Source of the DNA: DATBLE01 sp046734415
GTDB taxonomy: Bacteria > Actinomycetota > Thermoleophilia > Gaiellales > Gaiellaceae
Length of the DNA: 6,973 nt
Assembly: GCA_046734415.1 (NCBI GenBank)
Contig: JBKPRD010000148.1
Location: 1 to 6,973, forward strand
Reading direction: 5' to 3'
The notes beneath the pieces are model-generated. The model made no database searches. It saw nothing but the letters and a program-made list of their open reading frames with translations, and was not told where the DNA came from. The position numbers and the translations under genes were made by a program. This document shows positions 1-5,059 of the stretch, one piece after another. The first letter of the stretch is position 1; every line of letters starts with the position of its first letter.

Positions 1-118
1 CGTCGCGGTCGAGGATCGCGACGTCGGCTCCCGCCTCCGCGTAGACCTCGCTGATCCCGCGGCCGATGCCCTGCGCGCCGCCCGTGACGATCGCGACCTT
101 TCCCGCCAGCCGGCTCAC
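1..118 (-). CDS. Short-chain dehydrogenase/reductase, N-terminal fragment
   Basis: This is the first 39 residues of a classical SDR-family NAD(P)-dependent oxidoreductase; the rest lies beyond the left edge. Translated from GTG at 118, it opens with a short lead and then a Rossmann beta strand ending in the glycine-rich TGGAQGIG motif (residues 12-19, family pattern TGxxxGxG). The next helix and second beta strand end in AILDRD. The acidic residue after the second strand (D37) usually means NAD(H) rather than NADP(H) is preferred. The substrate cannot be told because the catalytic Ser-Tyr-Lys region is missing. The frame stays open upstream of GTG without an ATG nearby, so the start is the most reasonable rather than certain. 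A GAGGTGA string overlaps the GTG and could instead serve as ribosome binding site for a CTG ten bases on. The gene is divergent from the alcohol dehydrogenase and may share its regulation. Confidence 0.88.
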   Translation of the reverse strand, partial: MSRLAGKVAIVTGGAQGIGRGISEVYAEAGADVAILDRD

Positions 119-191
119 CTCGCCAAGCGTATAGTCGTGCGTCCCGAGCAGCGGCGCCGGACAGCCCTCTGCACGCGTGGATCCAGTAGAC

Positions 192-203
192 GGCTGCGCT
201 GCC
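192..203. repeat. Left copy of near-palindromic GGCWGCGCWGCC element
   Basis: The sequence GGCTGCGCTGCC is a dyad broken only at its two T positions. It is also the exact reverse complement of the 12 bases at 246-257. The two centres are 54 bp apart, about five turns of B-DNA. It could be one of two operator sites for a dimeric repressor or activator in this divergent promoter region, or one arm of a 12-bp-stem RNA hairpin. The match is seen directly; the function is inferred. Confidence 0.4.
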
Positions 204-243
204 CCGGTAGTGCGGTCGCCGTTGAGTCCCGTGTTGTGAGAAC

Positions 244-259
244 GAGGCAGCGCAGCCTC
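244..259. repeat. Right copy of the element, extended dyad
   Basis: GAGGCAGCGCAGCCTC is symmetric over 16 bases apart from one A-A mismatch pair. Its 12-base core (246-257) is the exact reverse complement of 192-203. The longer symmetry makes this the stronger of the two candidate protein-binding sites. It sits near the middle of the divergent intergenic region, where a regulator could control both the SDR and the dehydrogenase pair. An alternative is a stem with the left copy enclosing a 42-base loop in a leader transcript. Confidence 0.4.
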
Positions 260-344
260 TGCGGCAGGCTAGATGCGACCCGTTGTTTCCTTCTTCGGGG
301 ACGTCGCGGATTCGGCCGTGGTTTCTACTGACGTGGCTGCCGAC

Positions 345-368
345 GAGCGCTCGAGGCGACAAGCGCTC
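345..368. repeat. Paired AGCGCT boxes upstream of alcohol dehydrogenase
   Basis: The 6-base palindrome AGCGCT occurs at 346-351 and again at 362-367, 16 bp start to start. The first copy is extended to the 8-base palindrome GAGCGCTC. The spacing is operator-like, but short GC palindromes are common in this base composition, so this is weak evidence. Confidence 0.2.
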
Positions 369-418
369 AGCTGGCGAGTCTCTCGTCACCACGCAGGTAG
401 CATCGCGAAGCCATGACC

Positions 419-425
419 GAGGGGG
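419..425 (+). promoter_or_regulatory. Ribosome binding site deciding the TTG start of the alcohol dehydrogenase
   Basis: A GAGGGGG purine run ends four bases before TTG 430; its GAGG core is seven bases away. No other in-frame candidate start nearby has such a site. It places the start where family members normally begin, about 15 residues before the PTR...GPGA motif. Confidence 0.6.
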
Positions 426-429
426 CTAC

Positions 430-1602
430 TTGACCGTCGCCGTCGATGCGATTCGCTCCGTAGAGCTCCCTACGAGGATGGTGCACGGGCCCGGCGCGAT
501 CTCTCGCCTCGGTGAGCTGATCGTCGACCTCGGCATCCGCCGTCCCATGCTCGTGACCGACAGCGGTGTCGTCGACGCGGGGCTCGCCGACGAGGCTGTC
601 CGCCGGCTCGAAGACGCAGTCGTTTTCGACGGCGTGCGACCGAACCCTGACGTCGCGCTGGTCGATGCTGCCGCCGACGTCTACCGCGAGCACGGCTGCG
701 ACGGCCTGGTCGCACTTGGTGGCGGGTCGTCACTCGACACCGCGAAGGGCGTGGGCGTCGTAATCGCGCACGGCGGCTCGATCCTCGACTACGAGTACGG
801 CGGCACGCCGATCATTAGGCGCATCCCGCCGCTGATCGCCGTGCCGACCACGTCAGGTACCGGCAGCGAGGTCACGCTCTGGGCGGTGATCACCGACCTC
901 GAACGAAAGATCAAGTTCAACGTGGGCGGGACGGCCCTGATCGGCGCCCACATAGCGGTGATCGACCCGGAGCTGACACTCGCCCTCCCCCCGGCCATCA
1001 CTGCCGCGACAGGCATGGACGCTCTCTCACACGGGATCGAGTGCTTCACATGCGACTACCACCAGCCGTTCAACGACGCCGTCGCACTGCTCGCGATCGA
1101 GCTCGCCGGGCGCTGGCTGCGCGCGGCGTACAAGGACGGCTCGAACCTCGAGGCCCGAACGCACATGGCGCACGCAGCCACCCTCGGCGGCATGGCGTAC
1201 GGAACCGAGAGCGCCGGCGCCGCGCACGCGATGAGCCAGTCGGCCGGCGGCGTGCACGACTGTCCTCACGGCGCGCTGACCGCTCGCGTGCTCGGCCCCG
1301 TGCTCGAGTACAACGCGCCGGCGTTACCCGAGCGCCACGCCAGGATCGCCGAGGCGCTCGGCGTCGACACCACCGGGCTCGACCCGCTCGAGGCGGCGCT
1401 GGCAGGCGTCGAGGAGCTCTACCGCCTGACCGAGGACGTCGACATTCCGACGATGACCGAGTTGGGCTTCGCCGAGGAGGAGATCCCGATGCTTGCGCGG
1501 ATCGCGTTCGAGGACCCGCAGACGATCGGCAACGCACGCGAGGTCGACGTCGCCGGGTACGAGGAGATCTACCGAAACGCGTTCTCGAGCGGGAAGCGAT
1601 GA
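430..1602 (+). CDS. Iron-containing (type III) alcohol dehydrogenase
   Basis: This is a cytoplasmic NAD-dependent alcohol dehydrogenase of the Fe-ADH family, 390 residues from TTG 430, the usual family length. The N-terminal half is the dinucleotide-binding domain: LPTRMVHGPGA at residues 13-23, GGGSSLDTAKG at 97-107 (pyrophosphate-binding loop) and PTTSGTGSEVT at 139-149. The C-terminal helical half carries the complete metal-binding set D197, H201 (GMDALSHGIE), H266 and H280, so an active Fe(II)-type enzyme is expected. The C-terminus has the usual GNAREVD...IY ending. The open frame runs 49 codons further upstream (to 283), but that stretch is arginine/serine-rich and unlike the family. 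The stop overlaps the start of the aldehyde dehydrogenase (ATGA), so the two are cotranscribed and probably coupled. The likely role is oxidising an alcohol to the aldehyde used by the next gene. The substrate is unknown; a GbsB-like choline dehydrogenase is one candidate. Confidence 0.92.
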   Translation: MTVAVDAIRSVELPTRMVHGPGAISRLGELIVDLGIRRPMLVTDSGVVDAGLADEAVRRLEDAVVFDGVRPNPDVALVDAAADVYREHGCDGLVALGGGSSLDTAKGVGVVIAHGGSILDYEYGGTPIIRRIPPLIAVPTTSGTGSEVTLWAVITDLERKIKFNVGGTALIGAHIAVIDPELTLALPPAITAATGMDALSHGIECFTCDYHQPFNDAVALLAIELAGRWLRAAYKDGSNLEARTHMAHAATLGGMAYGTESAGAAHAMSQSAGGVHDCPHGALTARVLGPVLEYNAPALPERHARIAEALGVDTTGLDPLEAALAGVEELYRLTEDVDIPTMTELGFAEEEIPMLARIAFEDPQTIGNAREVDVAGYEEIYRNAFSSGKR

Positions 1603-3062
1603 GCACGACGACGACCCGCGACTACTCGTTCGTCGTCGGCGGCGCCTGGGCCGAATCCGAGTCGGGCGCCCAGATGGAGGCCTGGAGCCCGGCTAGCGGC
1701 GAGTCGCTCGGTACCGTCCCGGAAGGGACGCGGGCCGATGCGCAACGTGCGATCGCCGGAGCGAACGCCGCCTGGCCCGACTGGGCCGCGCGCTCGGCCT
1801 TCGAGCGGGCGGCCGCGATGGAGCGCGTCGCCGACCTGATCGCCGAGCGCCGCGACGACCTGGCCCGCGCGCTCACGCTCGACCAGGGCAAGCCACTGCA
1901 CACCGAGTCGCACGGTGAAGTCGAGGAGCTGATCGAGTATTGGCGGATGGCCGCGGCCGACGCGAAGCGGCTCGAAGGCTCGATGCCGCCGTCCGTCGAC
2001 GCGGGCAAGCGGATCCTCGCCTACCGCGTGCCGCGCGGCGTCGTCGGCGTGATCACGCCCTGGAACTGGCCGTACACGATGCCGTCGGAGCTGATCGCCC
2101 CGGCGCTGGCGTCCGGCAACGCCGTGGTCTGGGCGCCGGCGGCGTCGACTTCCGTCTGCTCGGTGAAGCTCGCGGAGTGCATCGTCGACGCGGAGCTCCC
2201 GGCCGGCGTCTTCTCGATGCTCACCGGGCACGGCGCGGTCGTCGGTGACGAGATCGCCGGCAGCGAGGGAACGCACGCGATCGGCTTCATCGGCTCGGTC
2301 GAGACCGGCCACAAGGTCGCTCAGCGCGCGGCCGGCAAGCCTGTGCTGCTCGAGCTCGGCGGCAACGGACCGATGGTCGTCCTCGACGACGCCGACGTGG
2401 AGCGGGCGGCCGAGGCGAGTCTCGTCGCCTCGTTCTTGTGCGCAGGCCAGTCCTGCACCGCCGGCGAGCGCTTCCTGGTTCATGAGGCCGTCCACGACGA
2501 GTTCCGCGAGAAGCTCGTGGCGGCGACGGAGCGCGAGATCCGGCTGGGCGACCCGCTCGACCCCGAGACGACGATGGGGCCGCTCAACAACGAGCCGACC
2601 GCGCGGAAGATGGACGAGCACGTTGCCGCCGCGGTCGAGCGCGGTGCGACGGTAGTCGCCGGCGGGTCACGCGCGACGGGGTTCGCAACCGACCTCTACT
2701 GGCAGGCGACCATCCTCGACGAGGTCACGGACGAGATGGAGGTCGCCCGCGAGGAAACCTTCGGGCCGGTGATCCCGATCTCGACGATCTCGAGCGACGA
2801 GGAGGCTCTGCAGGTCGTCAACTCGTCCCAGTACGGCCTCCTGACCGCCGTCTGGACGCGGGACCTCGCGCGCGGCCTGCGCTTCGCCGAGGCGGCGCAT
2901 GCCGGTTGGGTGAACGTCAACGAGTCGACCAACTACTGGGAAAGTCACCTGCCGTTCGGCGGCCGCTCCGGCAAGAAGTCGGGTGTCGGCCGCGTCGGCG
3001 GCTCGCACTCGATGCGCGACACCTTCACCGAGGCGAAGACGGTCGTCGTCACGCTCGACTGA
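1599..3062 (+). CDS. NAD(P)-dependent aldehyde dehydrogenase
   Basis: This is a 487-residue member of the ALDH superfamily, full length, which oxidises an aldehyde to a carboxylate in the cytoplasm. The oxyanion Asn is in TPWNWP (N156). The cofactor loop is GFIGSVETG (229-237). The general-base Glu is in LELGG (E252), and the catalytic Cys is in AGQSCTAGE (C286). The later motifs EETFGP (385-390) and LPFGG (451-455) are intact. The Lys normally found in the VVxKPS segment, which contacts the adenine ribose of NAD, is replaced: the sequence reads VVWAPA, with A179 at that place. The start overlaps the stop of the alcohol dehydrogenase by 4 bp and has only a weak ribosome binding site, which points to translational coupling. 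The pair probably forms an alcohol to aldehyde to acid pathway; betaine aldehyde is a candidate substrate, not an established one. The gene ends 6 bases from a convergent operon. Confidence 0.93.
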   Translation: MSTTTTRDYSFVVGGAWAESESGAQMEAWSPASGESLGTVPEGTRADAQRAIAGANAAWPDWAARSAFERAAAMERVADLIAERRDDLARALTLDQGKPLHTESHGEVEELIEYWRMAAADAKRLEGSMPPSVDAGKRILAYRVPRGVVGVITPWNWPYTMPSELIAPALASGNAVVWAPAASTSVCSVKLAECIVDAELPAGVFSMLTGHGAVVGDEIAGSEGTHAIGFIGSVETGHKVAQRAAGKPVLLELGGNGPMVVLDDADVERAAEASLVASFLCAGQSCTAGERFLVHEAVHDEFREKLVAATEREIRLGDPLDPETTMGPLNNEPTARKMDEHVAAAVERGATVVAGGSRATGFATDLYWQATILDEVTDEMEVAREETFGPVIPISTISSDEEALQVVNSSQYGLLTAVWTRDLARGLRFAEAAHAGWVNVNESTNYWESHLPFGGRSGKKSGVGRVGGSHSMRDTFTEAKTVVVTLD

Positions 3063-3075
3063 GTCCGGCTAGTCG
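3056..3075. terminator. Possible small bidirectional stem-loop between convergent stops
   Basis: CGACT at 3056-3060 pairs with AGTCG at 3071-3075 around a ten-base loop. The element spans both the TGA of the aldehyde dehydrogenase and the TAG of the methyltransferase. Just next to it lies the perfect 14-base palindrome CGCCGAGCTCGGCG (3074-3087), inside the methyltransferase C-terminus. There is no T tract on either side, so a classical intrinsic terminator is not supported. Either element might slow or block convergent transcription. Confidence 0.2.
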
Positions 3076-4508
3076 CCGAGCTCGGCGCGCCGCCGCGTGA
3101 CGTACTCGGCGAGCTCCTCGCGGATCGCGTCGTCGAGCGGCGGCTGCTCGTAGCTCTCGAGCGTCTCGCGCCAGATCTCGCCGGCCCGCTCGGCCGCGTC
3201 GCGGCTGCCCATCTTCTTCCAGCGCTCGAAGTTCTCGGTGGAGGAGAGCAGCGGCCGGTAGAAGCAATCGCGGAAGCGCTCGAGCGTGTGAGTCGCGCCG
3301 AGGAAGTGGCCGCCGTGGCCGACCTCCTCGTGCGCCGAGAACGCAATCGTCTCGTCGGTCACCTCGAGTTGCTGGAACTCGGCCTGGAGCATGCGCAGCA
3401 CCTCTATGTCGACGATGAACTTCTCGTAGCACGACACCAGCCCGGATTCCAGCCAGCCGGCAGAGTGCATGACGAAGTTGGCCCCCGCGAGGAAGGTCGG
3501 CAGCATCGTCATCACCGCCTCGTAAGCGGCCTGGGCATCCACGGTCTGGCTCGCGGTCAGCCCACCCCCGCTACGCCACGGCAGGCCGAAGTGTCGCCCG
3601 ATCTGGCCGGTGCAGAGGAGGCCGATCGCCGACTCGGGCGTGCCGAAGCTCGGCGAGCCGGACTGCATGTCCGTGTTGGACAGGAACGACCCGAAAACGA
3701 CCGGGCAACCGGGCCTGACGAGTTGCGACAGTGCGATCCCGGCGAGCGCCTCCGCCATCTGCTGGGCGAGCGCCGCCGGTACGGCCACCGGCGACATCGC
3801 CCCCATCAGGATGAATGGCGTGATCACCACCGCCTGGTTCGCGCGGTTGTACTCGAGCATGGCGCTCAGCATCCGATCGTCGTAGCGAAGCGGCGAGTTG
3901 ACGTTGATCAGCGAGATCACCGCAGGGGCCTGTTCGATCGACTCGCGGCCGCCGAAGAGGATCTCGGTCATCCGAATCGTGTCCGCGGCGTTCGGGCCCG
4001 AGGTGACCGAGCCCATGTACGGCTTGTCCGAGAGCGTCTGGAGCGCGAAGACCATATCCAGGTGGCGGGAGTCGAGCGGCCGGTCGTTCGGCTCGCAGAT
4101 CGTGCCGCCGGGTGAGTCGAGCTGCGGGAAGGCCTGCGAGAGCCGGACGAGGTTCTCGAAGTCGGCCATGGTCGCATCACGGCGCTCGTCGCCCTTGCGG
4201 ATGAAGGGGCAGCCGTAGACGGCCGAGAAGACCATGTGGTCGCCGCCGATGTGGACGGTGTGGTCGGGGTTGCGAGCCTGCAGGTCGAACTCACGCGGCG
4301 CCTTCGCCACCTGCTCGAGCACGAACTCCGGGTCGAGCTTGACCACCGAGTCCTCGACCTTCTGGCCCGCCTTGCGAAACTCCTCGACCGCCTCTGGGAG
4401 GATGAACTCGATCCCGAGCTCGGTGACGATCCGCCGCCAGCCGCGCTCGAGCGCATCCATCGCCTCCTCCGAGAGGATCTCGTAGCGGGGCAGCGAGTTG
4501 ACGATCAC
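3069..4508 (-). CDS. MttB-superfamily corrinoid methyltransferase (non-pyrrolysine)
   Basis: This 479-residue protein belongs to the trimethylamine methyltransferase (MttB, COG5598) superfamily. These TIM-barrel enzymes move a methyl group from a methylated amine to the Co(I) of a partner corrinoid protein. Recognisable stretches are GGDHMVFSAVYGCPF (88-102), VTSGPNAADTIRM (168-180), a PFILMGAMSPV segment (231-241), GSFLSNTDMQSG (273-284), GGGLTASQTVDAQA (314-327) and HSAGWLESG (348-356). The gene has no internal TAG; its only TAG is the stop. It is therefore a pyrrolysine-free homologue, like the MtgB, MtpB and MtcB enzymes that use glycine betaine, proline betaine or carnitine, rather than trimethylamine. 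Its own substrate is not visible. The start GTG 4508 overlaps the stop of the DUF1638 gene (GTGA) and has a strong GGAGGAG site 8 bases upstream. It is the last gene of the operon, and the partner corrinoid protein is not in the window. Confidence 0.88.
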   Translation of the reverse strand: MIVNSLPRYEILSEEAMDALERGWRRIVTELGIEFILPEAVEEFRKAGQKVEDSVVKLDPEFVLEQVAKAPREFDLQARNPDHTVHIGGDHMVFSAVYGCPFIRKGDERRDATMADFENLVRLSQAFPQLDSPGGTICEPNDRPLDSRHLDMVFALQTLSDKPYMGSVTSGPNAADTIRMTEILFGGRESIEQAPAVISLINVNSPLRYDDRMLSAMLEYNRANQAVVITPFILMGAMSPVAVPAALAQQMAEALAGIALSQLVRPGCPVVFGSFLSNTDMQSGSPSFGTPESAIGLLCTGQIGRHFGLPWRSGGGLTASQTVDAQAAYEAVMTMLPTFLAGANFVMHSAGWLESGLVSCYEKFIVDIEVLRMLQAEFQQLEVTDETIAFSAHEEVGHGGHFLGATHTLERFRDCFYRPLLSSTENFERWKKMGSRDAAERAGEIWRETLESYEQPPLDDAIREELAEYVTRRRAELGD

Positions 4509-5059
4509 GCGACCAGCTCCTCCAGCTGCCGCTCGAGGCCCGCGTCGCCGACCAGGTGCACGTCGAGCGGGAGACCGAGGCGCGAGGCGGCGCGCTCGGC
4601 GGCCGCGCTGAGCGCCGGCGTCGGCCGCTGCGCGAGCCAGACGACGCGCGTGTAGTGCCGGAAGTAGTCGTCACGCAGCTCGGGGTACCGGTCGAGACCG
4701 AGACCGCGCCAAACGACCCGATCGAAGCTGCGGACGAGAAAGTCGGTCAGGAAGTACGTCCCCGGTTCATCGGCGACCGCGTCGCGCACCTCGTCGAGGG
4801 CGAAGACGTCGTAGCAGGCGTCGCCCTGCAGCCTGGTGAGGCCAAGCCCGTCGAGCGCACCCCCGGTCCCGCAGTCGGCATAGGCGAGCACCATCCGGTC
4901 GTGACGTGAGCGCACCTCCTCGACCGCGGGAGCGATCCGCTCAGGTCGGTTATGCAGCTCCGGCGGCAGGGGCACGACCTCGACGTCCCAGCCGCGCCGC
5001 GCGGCGATCGCGCGAACGTGCAGGGCCAGGGCTCCGCAAGCGACGATGGTCGTCCTCAT
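4505..5059 (-). CDS. DUF1638 domain protein of unknown function
   Basis: This 184-residue cytoplasmic protein resembles the DUF1638 family, which has no established activity. Hallmarks are VACGAL near the start (C8), LPPELHNRP (31-39, H36), YADCGTGG (60-67, C63), ACYDVF (81-86, C82), FLTDFLVRSFD (103-113) and a late YTRVVWLAQ (136-144). The three cysteines plus histidine could bind a metal or cofactor, but that is inference. There is no signal peptide or membrane segment. The gene is sandwiched by 4-bp overlaps between the corrinoid activator and the methyltransferase, so it is translated with them and probably has a role in the corrinoid methyl-transfer system. The ATG at 5059 lacks a good ribosome binding site, which suits coupled re-initiation. 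An open frame runs on upstream to 5671, but it is arginine-rich antigene noise inside the activator gene. Confidence 0.82.
   Translation of the reverse strand: MRTTIVACGALALHVRAIAARRGWDVEVVPLPPELHNRPERIAPAVEEVRSRHDRMVLAYADCGTGGALDGLGLTRLQGDACYDVFALDEVRDAVADEPGTYFLTDFLVRSFDRVVWRGLGLDRYPELRDDYFRHYTRVVWLAQRPTPALSAAAERAASRLGLPLDVHLVGDAGLERQLEELVA
4517..4523 (-). promoter_or_regulatory. Strong Shine-Dalgarno for the methyltransferase GTG start
   Basis: GGAGGAG reads 8 bases upstream of GTG 4508, inside the last codons of the DUF1638 gene. It is the best ribosome binding site in the minus-strand operon and supports the GTG start. It suggests the methyltransferase is made at a higher rate than the two genes before it. 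Confidence 0.65.

Larger units (their letters stand above)
119..429. other. Divergent intergenic region between SDR and alcohol dehydrogenase
   Basis: About 310 bases lie between two divergently transcribed genes. I find no convincing protein-coding gene: the small open frames are arginine/glycine/serine-rich GC artefacts. The region should hold promoters for both directions. TATAGT/ACTATA at 130-135 (readable on either strand) and TAGCAT at 398-403 resemble -10 boxes, but neither has a good -35 partner. Two dyad-symmetric elements and a pair of AGCGCT boxes are listed separately. I see no cobalamin-type riboswitch box and no clear intrinsic terminator. Confidence 0.6.

Noticed and set aside
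137..331. 64-residue open frame in the divergent intergenic region
   Set aside because: It is dominated by Arg and Gly as expected of random GC-rich sequence, has no motif, and covers the dyad elements.
283..429. N-terminal extension of the alcohol dehydrogenase to ATG 283
   Set aside because: The 49 extra residues do not resemble the family, there is no good ribosome binding site at 283, and TTG 430 has one and gives the normal family length.
119..429. Cobalamin or other riboswitch in the intergenic region
   Set aside because: I found no B12-box-like sequence or other known riboswitch core, and the downstream genes are not B12-dependent. The corrinoid operon's own leader lies outside the window.
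1041..1598. Long in-frame extension upstream of the aldehyde dehydrogenase
   Set aside because: It is Arg-rich and out of frame inside a well-supported alcohol dehydrogenase; ATG 1599 with the ATGA overlap gives a normal ALDH N-terminus.
1569..2621. 350-residue antisense open frame over the aldehyde dehydrogenase
   Set aside because: It is Arg/His/Asp-rich with no recognisable domain. High GC keeps antisense frames open, and the sense strand codes a complete ALDH.
3069..3071. TAG at the methyltransferase end read as pyrrolysine
   Set aside because: Pyrrolysine in MttB lies well inside the protein. Here the family motifs are complete before the TAG at a normal length, and the convergent gene ends 6 bases beyond.
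3288..4115. 275-residue plus-strand frame opposite the methyltransferase
   Set aside because: Its composition is an antisense shadow (Arg, His and Val runs) with no motifs; the minus strand carries clear MttB-family signatures throughout.
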